DNA of 64,000 nucleotides from Panax quinquefolius (taxonomy: Eukaryota; Streptophyta; Magnoliopsida; Apiales; Araliaceae). Below the pieces are notes generated by a model that saw nothing but the letters and a program-made list of their open reading frames with translations, did no database searches and was not told the DNA's origin. Shown here piece by piece: positions 47,989 through 59,429 of this stretch (positions are counted from its first letter, which is position 1; the number at the start of each line of letters is the position of its first letter). Location of the stretch: contig CM035163.1 in assembly GCA_020205615.1 (NCBI GenBank), positions 56,641,899-56,705,898 on the forward strand, written 5' to 3'. The translations under genes were made by a program, and so were the position numbers.

Positions 47989-48899
47989 CTGCCATTTGGA
48001 CAGTCAATAATTTAACATGGACTTACTGAACACATACTTGAGAGGATCCATGCGGGATATGAGATGGGTTGTGTGACCGTGGAGGTAATGTTGTAACCTC
48101 ATGGAAGCCCACGCTAATGCACAACAAGTTTTCTCAATCAGAGTGTACTTGTGTTCACTGCTGCTTAATCTTTTGCTGGGTAATAGATAGATCTTTCTTG
48201 GCCTCTATCATTTTTTTGCCCCAGCAGGCAGCCCATGGCATTGTCATTGATTGATAAGTACATAAACATGGGAACACCATCTCTGGGAGGTACCAAGACA
48301 GGAGCTTTGATTAGTTGCTCTTTAATAAGAAGGAAGGCTTTCTAGCACTCATCATTCCATTTCATTGAGGAGTTCTTCCTTAGTAACTTGAAGATTGGTT
48401 CACAAGTTGCTGTGAGTTGGGAGATGAATCGACTGATGAAGTTGATTCTTCCCAAAAATCCCCGTAGTTCTCTCTCTGTCTAGGGTATGGGCATTTTCGT
48501 GATGGCCTGAATTTTTGTAGGATCCAGCTCAATGCCTTTGTGGCTTACTAGAAATCCTAGAAATTTTCCTGATTTAACGCTAAAGGCGCATTTGGCTGGG
48601 TTCAGCTTCAAGTTGTACTTACACAACTGATTGAAAAGCTTTTTGAGATGATCTAGGTGGTCTTCCTCCCTTCAGGACTTGACAATGATTTCATCCACAT
48701 AGATCTCTATCTCTTTGTGCATTAGATCATAGAAAAGAGCCATCATGGCTCGCTGATAGGTAGCTCTGGCATTGATGAGGCCGAACGACAACCGTCTGTA
48801 GCAAAAGGTTCCCCAAGGAGTGATGAATGCAGTTTTCTCACGATCCTCTTCAGCAACCATGATTTGATGGTACCCCGCAAAGCAGTCAGGAAAGGAGTA
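47989..48899 (-). pseudogene. Tat reverse transcriptase, C-terminal part, and first RNase H
   Basis: From FPDCFAGYHQIMVAEEDREK (right edge) through FITPWGTFCYRRLSFGLINA to the catalytic box IEIYVDEIIVKS. The usual YVDD here reads YVDE, so the second catalytic aspartate is glutamate. A stop follows. The thumb and connection (FLGFLVSHKGIELDPTKIQ, LRGFLGRINFISRFI) and fragments of RNase H (VPMFMYLSINDNAMGCLLGQ) continue to about 48000 with more stops. The N-terminal half is at 53150-53771, separated by an insertion. Confidence 0.9.
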
Positions 48900-51800
48900 T
48901 GTGATAACCCGGGATTTCAAATAATCAAAATTTTACGAATAATTTTTTTTTATTTAATATTGACTGTTAATATTGTACTGAGAATTTGTGAGACAAGTCT
49001 CGAGATTTAGTCAATATGTGTTTTGACTGAGAAATTAGAGTAGAGTTGTGCTTAACAGCTCTAGAAACCCTAACCCTTATTTCTGGATAGGGATTCGATA
49101 GAAAATATGATTAAAATAATTGTACTAATGAATACGTGTTTGTACTGTATAGGAATGTTGACCAATGATTGACTGGATAAGGATTAAAATTAATAAACCC
49201 TATTAAGAGATTAAAAACCCTAATCTCAGGATTAGAAACCCTAACGCAGCAGATTAGAAACCCTAATCGAAGAAGGCGGAAAACCTAATTTAAAATTGAG
49301 GATTCCTAAACCCTAATTAGGAAGCCCTAATCTCAATTGGCAAGCATATTGTGTTAATTAAACACTAATATGATTAGGAAAACCTAATTAAATTAGGAAA
49401 CCCTAATTTTAGTTTTAAACATTTTAATTTTCTAATTTGTAAACCCTAATTTGAAAATTGTGGAAGCTATTATTTTAAAACCTAAGTGCTAAAACCTTAA
49501 GGTTAAACCCAAGGGTTTTGGAGAATGTCTTGTATGCCTTAAAATATTTAGATAATGACCAAAATGCCCTTTTATTATATTTTATTATGTAAATTGTAAA
49601 ATTTTCTAGCAACTTTAGTTGGTGAACTACTTATTTGACTTGGTGACTCAAAAACTTCAACAACTCGACCTACATTATCGGTATATGCAAGTAAAATTCA
49701 ATGTACCGTGTGATTATATATTAGATTTAGAGAGAGAAAGTTAATAATTTAGCCATTTTACTTGAAAGCTCTCACCTGACTCTCATTCTCTCTCAAACCT
49801 ACGAAAATTAGAAGTAGACGGTCATATTTTTGCCCCTAGATCAACTTGATAACAACTTGGAGAGTATAGATCAAGATTTGGGCTAGAAAGGTATAAATCA
49901 AAATTTAATTTTGATCTTCGTTGTTTAGAAACTTTTTGTGTTTAAGTGTTTATATTAATGTTATAAGATGTTTTAGTTGATCTATGTTGATCCATGATGG
50001 ATCCATAGCATCAAATGGCTTTAAATTAGTGTTTTCAAAATCATCCAAGAACAAAATTTGTGGTGCGACAAGCTAATGTCGAGCCATGATTCTTGATTCG
50101 ATTTGTTGCTTTGGATTTTTAAAGCTTTAATATGTAGCCTGGTATGTTGTCTTTCATCTGGAAGTGGTAGCACAGTAGTTGAATAACTAGATTTCATTTT
50201 ATTTAAGGTCAAACATCGTTGGCCGACGTTGACGCTTCAAAATTTGGGCGACCAGGAAGCGTATGAATCGACCGACAAGATTTTGTAGTGTAGAATACAT
50301 CGGTGTTTCTGAGCTTTGATGTTGTTATTTCATACATCTTGTAGCACATTAGTTGTATTTATGGATCCATTCTTCTTGTTGTCATAAAAGTTAATGATTG
50401 ATTAGAGAAAGTGGTCAAAGTGACCCATTTGATCACGATAGCGGTTTTGGGTAAACCGAACGGTATGAACATTATTCGACGGGGTTTTTGAGGAAGCTTA
50501 TCTTATGAATCATTGTTGTTGGACTCGGATCTTGTTATGTTGTTATTATCATCAAGTATACTACGTTGTTGAACAAGAAACAACCAAAATAATTAACCAA
50601 ACACTTAGATAAATGAGCTTGAATCGATGGTAGTCGAGAGTTTACGGGTTCTGGAGAAACCGGATGTGGTCTGACGACTTCTTTGACAAGCCCGGATCGT
50701 TATTTAATGTAGTGTTATGACCAAATGGTTGATTGATATGTGTAGTATTACATGTGTACTACGATTTGGAACTTTAAGTTAGCCAAGAAACGACTTTAAG
50801 CTGTGATTAAAATCCCATTCAAAGTAAGGGCCTTGAACAACGACTTTGTCGGTGTTCTTGAGCCAAGAACACCAAAACAGCAGATTTGTGTCGCTAAAGG
50901 CTTTAATGACGGTTCCTATTTATTTTATTTTACATTTTTAGGAAAATGATTAAAAATAGAAATGAATTCTAAAATTACCAAAATGATTTTAAAATTATTT
51001 TAAATTATGAAAAATAATTTTGACCAATTGAAATATTTTTATTAATATTTATAATTATTTGAATAAAATGATATTTATTTTATTTAATTAGTGTATTAAA
51101 TAAATTAGAGAAAAATGATTTAATATTATGAAAATCATTTTAAATAAGAATAAAGTGTTAGAAAATATTTTAAATTATAAAATATAATTTTCAATATTTT
51201 GGAGAATTCTCATTAATAAATTAATATTAATGATGATAGATTTATTTAATTGTTATATTAAATAAATAAATTAAAAATGATTTTATTGATTTAAAAATCA
51301 TTTAAAATGAGAAAAATAATTTAAAAATATTTTAAGTTATAATTAATGACTTTTAATATTTGGATAATAATTTCATTAATATTTAAATATTAATGGTGAT
51401 AATTTACAAATGATTTTTAATTACTTTAAAAATCATTTAAGTAGAATATTGATGATTTAAAAATATTTTAAGTTATTAAAATAACTTTAATATTTTGACA
51501 GATATATTATTAATATTTTGATATTATTAAATATTAATAATGATAAGATTATTTAATAATTAAATCATTTAAAAATGATTACGATGTTTGAAAAATTATT
51601 ATAAATTATAATAATTGTTTGATAATTATTTAAAAGCTTACGAAAAATATTATAATTGATATTCGACTTATCTAAAATAATATTGAAGCTTAGAAAGCTG
51701 ATTTTGCTTGACAATGACTATGTTAATTCATTGGATAGGGTGACGAACAGAGAATAGACGAAGTCCAACGGAATAGAAATAGTTAGACTTGATAAGTGTT

Positions 51801-53146
51801 TATCTAGGTTATAAACTTGATGTGGCTTTAATGGTAATGTGTTTAGGATAAGTTTATTTGTAAACTACGATCTTTGTGGGTTATAAATGGTATGTGCTTA
51901 ATTGTGAAACCGAGCATTGTTGATTATAGGTCTTACGAACGCAGTAAATTATATTGTGTAGCTGTAATCAGCGGAAGAGACAAGTTCCCTAACTCAATCT
52001 TGAGTTATTTTCCATTTAATTATTATTGGTGGAAAATTATTGCTAATTATACCACGTCCAGGGATTTATTGTTGAAATTGAATTATTGATTTTGAAAATA
52101 TATATTTGTAGAATTACTGTTGTTGGATATTCATATCTGTAGAAGCTAATATTAACAGTACAGATAATATCTGTTTATTATCGAATTATGTTGAGAAATG
52201 TCTTAGCTAATTATTCTGACTAGACGATCATTTGTTTGAACTTGATAGGTTCAAAAAGAGAATTCAATTATTATTGACAGATCGATGCCAATTATTTTGG
52301 CTAGATCGAGAAGTAAATAGAATTTGAAATCACAGTATTTTGTTGTTAAATCAAAATCTTGATTCTGAGACTGAGAAGAACAACCTTTTATACAAAGGGA
52401 ACATTTATGATCGTATATTCGATCCTTGCCTTGTGACTTAAGTATTATGCATAATATAGGGTATACTAAAATTTGGTCACTTTATATACTTGCGGAGGGT
52501 ATGATTTAATCTTTATGGTTATCGATACACTGGGTATATCAAAGTTTAACTTTGATAGTTACTTGAGAAAGAAGTTCAAGATCCGATGGATCACTCAGCA
52601 TAAATTTGGAAAACATTTCACTTTGCTATATCGTAGAAATAATTCTTGATTATTCACTTGAATATGGTAGAAACCTTTGAAAGCGTTGTACTCTTTCATT
52701 ATCGAATTATTGTTGCGTAGAATGTGAGAAGGTTTGATTTTGATTTTTATATCTTTATCGTATGTCTTAACTTGTAGAGCAAACTTGTTGCTCACCCTTG
52801 CTATAAATAAAACTTTTCAGCTAGGGACAAAGTTACAGACGGTGCTGCGAAGAAGAATAAAGGCAAAGGCATCGTAATAAATTAGTTTTATGAACAGTAT
52901 TAATTATATGGTTGTAATGTAAACCCTTTTTGTATATATAAGGGTGTATGTTTGTAATGTTAAGGTTAGTAGATTTGGAATTAATGTATTAACAACATAT
53001 GTTAATGTGGTATGTATTACTATTCACATATGGAATGGGTAGTTAGATGCTATTATATTGTGGATCGTGAACACCAAACTCGGTCGGGTAACCGGATTTG
53101 AAGCGCCTGAAAATACATGTCAAACCCGAAATTTGTATTGTCGATA
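48900..53146 (+). mobile_element. 4.2 kb non-coding insertion in Tat RT, probable solo LTR
   Basis: Starts near TGTGATAACCCGGGATTTC and ends near AACCCGAAATTTGTATTG. RT reading stops after codons for IHIL-DN at the right and resumes at SF-DCFAGYHQI at the left, so the borders are known to about 20 bp. About seven RT codons are missing. There is no coding domain. It has runs of (A)AACCCTAAT near 49060-49450, AT-rich repeats with TTTAAAAAT at 50940-51660, TATATATAAGGG at 52933 and a right end CGGGTAACCGGATTTGAAGC. This resembles a long chromovirus LTR in plus orientation. GTAT lies at both edges, so a target duplication is possible but not firm. Confidence 0.55.
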
Positions 53147-53771
53147 GTATGTGGATGAATGGTACGGGAAAGCTATCTTTGAGACAAACTTTGTTTAGAT
53201 CCTTGTAATCCAAGTAAACTCACACCTTCCCTCCGGGTTTAGGCATGGGGACTATGTTGGATAGCCACTCAGGGTATGTTGATACCATGATAATGCCGGC
53301 TTGAAATTGTTTTACAATTTCTTCTTTAACTTTCAAACTCCACTCCGGTTTTAATCGCCTGAGTTTCTATCTGACTGGCTTGAATCCTTCTTTGATGGGA
53401 AGGCGATGAATGATGATGTCAGTTGACAAACTGACCATGTCTTCATGAGACCATGCAAACACATCCTGAAATTGGGTCAATAGAGTAGCCATGTCATTCC
53501 TTTGATTTGGAGTAAGGTCCGTACCAATCTGGATTTGTTTGGGATTTTCTGAGGTTCCAAGGTTAAAAGAGGTGGTTTTATCAAGATTTGGCTTGGGTTT
53601 ATCTTCGACCCATTCTTTGATCTTCTGAGGTATCTCATAGTCCTCTTGTTCAATCTCCATCAAGTCAGAGTCCAACTTTATATCAAAGTTGCAGTCCTTG
53701 TGAAGAATAGGCACCTCATCAGCAAGTTTAGGCACATCTAACTTTAGAGTCCTGAAATAAAATGCTTTCAC
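53147..53771 (-). pseudogene. Tat reverse transcriptase, N-terminal part, and upstream linker
   Basis: The minus frame 53367-53771 has an acidic linker, then NQRNDMATLLTQFQDVFAWS and IIIHRLPIKEGFKPVR, the region just before RT. After a stop it continues KLRRLKPEWSLKVKEEIVKQ, then AGIIMVSTYPEWLSNIVPMP, a stop, and VYLDYKDLNKV with LKDSFPVPFIHIL. These match the conserved N-terminal RT blocks. It is truncated by the insertion at 53146. Confidence 0.9.
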
Positions 53772-54203
53772 TTAATATATGAAACTGTTTAATCATACAA
53801 ATTGTTAGCTTGAAATGACAAAAACAACTGGTAATATTGTACATCAAAAGTAAGCAGTTATTGCTATCTACAAGGCGGAGGAGTTTACGCCTTTTTACCC
53901 TTGGTAATGAAATCGCAAGGAGTGTTGCTCCAATTGCCAAGGGTCAAGTCCTGGTGGACAACTGTGATGAAGGGGTAGTTATCGTCCTCTTTCTCTTGAA
54001 TGATGACCATGATATCTGGACAATCATCATCTGGGATGTCTCTGTTCATACCCTCCGTATGGACCAGGACGCGCATGTTTGACAAATGTCTCTTTATCTC
54101 TTATTTGTGCCTTTGATTCCTTTCCTTTGCCTCTAGGTCTAGAATCATGACTTCCTTTCCTTTAACCGGTATCGGCTTAGGAAACAGCATAGCTACCACA
54201 GGG
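53772..54203 (-). pseudogene. Upstream Tat coding remnant
   Basis: Reads MLFPKPIPVKGKEVMILDLE, then a stop, then MSNMRVLVHTEGMNRDIPDD, then FITVVHQDLTLGNWSNTPCD. These resemble the segment before the protease-RT linker in Tat polyproteins. Reading then breaks down around 53780-53880. Similarity to the element stops near 54203, where the antisense Athila-like LTR starts. The protease core and gag are absent. Confidence 0.6.
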
Positions 54204-54548
54204 GTAAAACTTGTTGGTCGTAATTCCGATCAATATATGAGTGCAAGTATACACGGTCAACAAGTAATAAAGAGTAAGTAGAGTATCGTTCCCATGAGTA
54301 ATTACTAATAAAGCTTACCAAGCATTAACCCGTAACCAACTCAATCTTATTTAAACGATTGATTTGATATTTTATATTAAAACTATGTAATTAACTAATA
54401 CTAACTACCCCTAGAATGAGACTAGATAATGAAGACTTGAGATTATAATTTCACCTATTGAATCATTTAAATCGACACACTTCTTGTTAAGCCAAATTAA
54501 TTATACCAAATTGTTAGTCGAGAACACGAAAGTAAAATATAGCCATCT
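54204..54548 (-). repeat. Antisense piece of Athila-like LTR
   Basis: The reverse complement matches 29575-29900: TATACTTGCA, TTACTTGTTGACC, GATACTCTACTT and, at the cut edge, ATGGTCATATTTACTT versus ATGGCTATATTTTACTT. The LTR breaks exactly where CACTACACC begins. Confidence 0.8.
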
Positions 54549-54700
54549 CACTACACCAAAAATGGCCTATAGCGAAGGAAATTTTGTGAAGGAACTTAAT
54601 CCTTCACATGAGGAGTTGTTTAGTGAAGGAACAATGAAGGAAAAAAGTATAGTGACAATATAGTTATTAGCGAAAGAAATATCCTTCACAATTTATATTT
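54549..54700 (+). repeat. CACTA terminal and subterminal repeats
   Basis: Terminal CACTACACC followed by AAAAATGGCCTATAGCG, then GTGAAGGA-type words in both orientations. In CACTA elements such short subterminal repeats bind the transposase complex. Confidence 0.75.
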
Positions 54701-55129
54701 TTTTCCTAGCAAAATTGGGGCGATAGAAAGATTTTTGGAGCCAATTTATGATGAAAATTTGCGAGGACAAAATCAATTTAGTGATAGAATTATTACTCAC
54801 TATATATCATTATTCAGAAGTTTTTTGTGAGGGATAAAAATTGGTACATTTATCTTTGTTCTAAATAATTTTTTGAATTAATTATGGTGAATATAAATAC
54901 CTTAAATTTTTTATAATAGTAAATTTAATTTTAATAACACTTTTTAAGTAACTTACAATATCAACTATTTATTTTAATAAACTATAAAGTAAATAATTTT
55001 ATACTATGTTAAACTTTAAAATTTCTCCATAAAAATTTATTTTTATGATCATAATTAAATAAAGTTAAAGTTAACTGAAAATTAAATTAAATACTTTAAA
55101 TTTTATTTTTAAATATATAATATTAATCC

Positions 55130-55470
55130 AAAAAGCTGCGGCTAGTTCCATTGCGGAGCTCCCTTCCCTCAATACCCCATTTCCGGACACCCCTAAGCAA
55201 CTCAGTGTCTAAAAGAGGTCAAGTGGAGGTACTACTGAAATTGGGTTTGATTCTACTAATCATTTGGAATTGGATATTGATCCAAATTTCTGTCCGCAAC
55301 AACAGAATGTTTCTTTGTCAAATACTAATACGTAATACGCTACGGTCTGCGAATTGGGCAAATTGGCTAGTACCCTAGAAGCGAAATACAGTAAATCAGC
55401 AATTTGGGTAATTGGCTAGAACCCTAGAAGTAAAATACAACAAATCGACAACAAGTTTGGCATATTTAAT
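55130..55470 (+). other. Exon-like segment, unrecognised, with small duplication
   Basis: A locally GC-richer stretch reads SSIAELPSLNTPFPDTPKQL then a stop, then GTTEIGFDSTNHLELDIDP. A unit of about 50 bp, AATTGGCTAG(T/A)ACCCTAGAAG with A(A/G)AATACA(G/A)(T/C)AAAT, is present twice (55366-55400 and 55410-55450). It may be a fifth captured exon. I do not recognise the gene. 55470-56866 around it has no recognised content. Confidence 0.25.
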
Positions 55471-56866
55471 CGGTAAGTTTATTTCCTTCAGAGGTATGTT
55501 AATGAAATTTATGTAAACCCATATGATTACAGTGTTGCTGGGTTCCAGAACTTAATTAATTTTGTGTTTATTTGAGTTGTTTACCAACCCTGTCTAATTT
55601 GAGCTTCATTAGAGAATTTCCCATTTTCGGGCGATAATTTGCTAGAATCCTGCTTTCTCTTTCTGTCTCTACTGTCTGAGGAGTAAATCCTCCCTCTAAT
55701 TACTAATCAAATATAATTAGTTGGGGGTTCAAATAGTGGGAATTCTAGAGCTTCTTTCTTAAAGCTCTTTTAGCTCCTGCATGAATTTTTATTTCTTACA
55801 ATCATTACCAAGATGTTAAGTATCCTAATCCTAACAACCTTGATTTTCACCATACATATATGAATTTGACTGTTGTATCCCCCTGCAATTTTCTTCACAT
55901 AAAAGCCAGAATCTGATTGATCGTTGTATCCACTTTGACAATTAATTCAAAATTGCAATTACAGATTTTTTTAATCCACTTTGACTATTTTATTAGCTAG
56001 ATGGGTTTGTTCTTGCGTTGGAAATTGTTTTTTGTAGTTTTACTATTATACACTAGTAATTGGGGATTGAATAGAGAGCTTTGAAGCTCTAGACTTAATA
56101 TATAATGAGGAATCCAATTCTTTTATTTGTAGAAGTGATTTTTCTTCTGTTTAATGGTACAGTAAGTTTGCATTAACATTTGATGGTTTAAATTTTTCTT
56201 AGTTTGGCTTGTTTGATTTGATTTTCTGTTTGGTTGAACTCTTAGTAGCTAAGACTGTACTTGGGTGTTTTTGGTAATCCTGCTAATTTTAGTTGTTCTG
56301 TATCGTGATTTATGAATGCAAGTGAACAAAGGTAAAATTATCTGATTTTCTACTTAGAACACCCATTATTGGATTTGCAGATGGTCTACTTTCAGTTGAA
56401 TCTGCTCTACTTCCAATTGCATTGTGTATGCATGCACAGTAAAGAAATTAATTTTCATTGTAATCATGGTACAATTCCATTGCAGACAAAACATTTATCA
56501 TTTGTTAAAACCATTTATTTCTGTTTACAAGATTGTGATTCCTAAAGAGTGTAGAGTTCAATCTTATTTATGATGTTTTTGTACCATAAACCAATTTTTT
56601 TCCAGAATACTCGACTTCGAGTAAAAAAAAAGAACATTTGGGAGTTTACTGTAGCTATGTTTTATAACACTGGGAGGCTTTTACCACTGATTGAATAGTA
56701 AAAATGTCTTGTGGAGAAACTGCAGGGAGTGTTACTAAAGTTAATGGGTTTGATATTAACGTGTTTGGATTCTTTCCTGTACAAACTGCATTCTTTTGGC
56801 TCCAAGGCATCATTGTTGTTCAATGCCTTGAAATATGTTCTTATTTTGGCATTTTATTATTACCAG

Positions 56867-56947
56867 GGTCGTTTCAAGTATCAACCAGGACAAGTGAGTG
56901 CCTTCGGAATGCTTGTTGGGGGTTCTGTCATTACTCCAATGTTCCAG
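56867..56947 (+). pseudogene. CBR1: Captured exon of NADH-cytochrome b5 reductase
   Basis: A single 27-codon exon reading GRFKYQPGQVSAFGMLVGGS, then VITPMFQ. It is bounded by an AG acceptor (TTACCAG) and a GC donor (CAG then GCATGA). This is the conserved segment of NADH-cytochrome b5 reductase between the FAD-binding and NADH-binding parts, where GGxGITPMxQ is usual; the glycine before ITPM is a valine here. The enzyme passes electrons from NADH to cytochrome b5 for lipid desaturation. I see no other exon of this gene nearby. Confidence 0.82.
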
Positions 56948-57449
56948 GCATGAATTTTCATATCCATTATATATGGTTTCAGATAATTTCGGAGATTTCT
57001 TCTTGTACGATGAACTGTTATCTTTCAGGGTTTAGTATTTGATTTGGAATTAAGATGTATTAAGATGTATTTGATTTGGAATTGGATTTATTTTTATTTG
57101 AATGTTTGATTTAGAATTAATATGTATTTGATTTGGAATTGAATTTATTTGATTTGGAATGTTTGATTTTGTGTTTGCATGTTACTATGTTGGATTTGGA
57201 ATTGGATTTGGAAAGATTTGGAATTGGATTTGATTTGGCTGTGCACAATGTTGCTATGATTTGATTTATATTTGGCCGTGCACAGTGTTGCTGTGATTTT
57301 ATTTGGTTGTGTTCGTGAACACTGTGTTGCTCATTATATTGCTGTGATTTTAGTTGGTTGTGTTCGTGAACACTGTGTGTATTTATTTCTTGATCCATTT
57401 ATATATATTTGTGCTTGTGGGACTTATGTAATGTTGATTTATGTATTAG

Positions 57450-59212
57450 ATTGTTGCGCTGTTGCTTGAGACTGGAGCCGATGTGAATTGCAAAAATTAT
57501 TGTGGTCAGGTACACGATTTGATTTTTTATTTGATTTTACTGATTCGCAAGTTGATTTGTTCTATATTTCTTAGATCAGCTCAATTATGTGTATTTGATT
57601 ATATACTAGAGAGCAAATTGATGGATCTATTTTAAATATTTTTACTTATTGTGAAATAGATAGCATTGATGCAAGCTTGTCAATATGGGCACTGGGAGAT
57701 TGTTCAAACACTTTCGTTGTATAAATGCAATGTGAGTTTTCCTTTCCTTTCAGGATTTCTATTTCTTTCACCTTAGGACATGAGTTTGTTTAATAGTATT
57801 TATTTTCTTGTTATATGTACAGTAGAAAATTATCCCATTGTAATGTATAAATATATCATTTTCCAGGTTACAAGAGCAGACTATCTTAGTGGGAGGACAA
57901 CTCTCCATTTTGCGGCAGTTAATGGACACGTTAGATGCATAAGACTTGTAGTCTCTGATTTTGTTCCAAGTTCCCCATTTGAGTTTGTAATTACTCAAAT
58001 GAATGGCGATAAGGGTGATGCTTCTAATATTAGACACAAACATGACCAAATGTTTGCAACTCGCTTATTTTCTCTTTCTTTTTGGCCTTTACAATTCAGT
58101 TCAGACTATAAATTTTGGCAATAGCATGAAGTTTATGAATATGCTTGCAGTAAATAAGGATTGCCAGCCATGTTCAACTTGTAACAATAATTGCCCCACT
58201 GGAATAGGAATTATATGACCAAAGTTGAATGATAATGAGGATGAGAGGAAAGCATAGTCGGTGTGTATTGAGGTGTTAAATGTTGGGGTATGTTTAACAT
58301 GAAGTATGACGCCAGATAGAATGTAACCAAGAATAGGATTGCGCAAGTGCTATGATAGTTTTCAGTTGATTTTCTTGTTTGAACAATTGATATCCAATTC
58401 TATGCTGCTGTGGCAGAGCCCATTATGGTTAAGGGGCCAAGCTGTAGGTGTATATATCCATCAAATGAGAACTGGGAATATTACTTTCCCAATAGGACTG
58501 ATTCTATATCCTATTGCAGTGCACTGACAAAGTTTGTAAATAAGGCTGCTGATGGTGGTATCACTGCTCTTCATATGGCAGCATTGAATGGCAATTTTGA
58601 TTGTGTACAGCTACTTCTAAATCTTCACGCCAATGTTTCAGTTGTCACATTTCACTATGGAACTTCAATGGATTTGATAGGTACATTTTTTTTACCTGAA
58701 ACTTAGTAATATGATTTTTGTGGTAGCCATTTCATGCTTTTGAGTTGTGAAGATTAAGTACACCATTTTGTAGGAGCGGAGAACACTCCTTTGCACTATG
58801 CTGCTTATGGAGGAAACTTGAAATGCTGTCAGGCAAGAATTAGTTATATTTTTTTGATTTCCTTTAGATTGACAAATTCTATTTAGTTTGACATGGTTTC
58901 TTATTTCTGCAGATCCTCCTTGCAAATGGTGCCAGTCGGTTGACGTTAAACTGCAATGGCTGATTTATTTTAACTTGGTTCTTCTGTGTTCAACCATTGT
59001 TTAGTGCACTTGTTGTTTTTTCGTCTCTGCATATCACATTCTTTACAGAATTTTGTACACCTTTTCAGGTGGCTTCCTCTTGATGTTGCAAGGATGTGGG
59101 GGCGACATTGACTTGAGCCGTTGTTAGCACCCAATCCTGAGTTGATAATTCTAGTATTCCCCCCTTCTAATTATTTATCATTACCTCTCATGAGTGTTCT
59201 TAATATAGCAAG
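57450..59212 (+). pseudogene. XBAT33: Captured XBAT32/33-like ankyrin E3 ligase fragment, seven exons
   Basis: Exons: 57450-57509 (IVALLLETGADVNCKNYCGQ), 57660-57731 ([16 protein letters not shown]), 57867-about 58050 ([20 protein letters not shown]), 58520-58680 ([20 protein letters not shown], then [13 protein letters not shown]), 58774-58832 (ENTPLHYAAYGGNLKCCQ), 58913-about 58960 (ILLANGASRL, then LNCNG) and 59069-59212 (WLPLDVARMWGRH, stop, [12 protein letters not shown], then [11 protein letters not shown]). These are the ankyrin repeats of plant XBAT32/33-type RING ubiquitin ligases. Defects: TGA at 59109-59111 in place of the usual tryptophan, doubtful donors after exons 3 and 6, a GC donor at 58833, and no first exon or RING exons. 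Whether XBAT32 or XBAT33 is the source is not settled. Confidence 0.93.
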
Positions 59213-59429
59213 GTAATTTGCTATTAACCTTATCTTAATAGATTGATTAGATTCTCTGGATTTTTCCACCGGAATTGCATTGTTTTTAATAAAGAGTGTT
59301 TGTGCAATATTTTTTTGTCAAAATACTTCATTTAGCTATAATGATAACTTATTGCTGGGGTGCTTCACCCTGTCGAATGTGGGCAAGTGACCCTCTTGGA
59401 TTTGGCTATACCAGGCATAATTTTTATTT

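Larger units (their letters stand above)
29904..54203 (-). mobile_element. Tat-lineage Ty3/gypsy element, nested and 5'-truncated
   Basis: Read on the minus strand: part of an upstream protein-coding region, RT, a second (Tat-specific) RNase H, integrase, a 3' region carrying a plus-strand additional ORF, PPT, and a 3' LTR (32416 to 29904). The dual RNase H and the antisense additional ORF between pol and the 3' LTR are recognised features of the Tat clade. The 5' LTR and gag are missing at the right. Two insertions are nested inside: 39989-47082 in integrase and about 48900-53146 in RT. Without them the remnant is about 13 kb. Multiple stops mark it as dead. Confidence 0.88.

Noticed and set aside
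49060..49450. Interstitial telomere repeat (CCCTAA)
   Set aside because: AAACCCTAAT words are scattered and irregular, not a tandem CCCTAAA array.
57117..57398. 93-codon minus-strand frame rich in His, Gln and Ser
   Set aside because: It comes from repeated GATTTGGAATTGGATTT-like and GTGTTCGTGAACACTGTG words, antisense to captured intron DNA.
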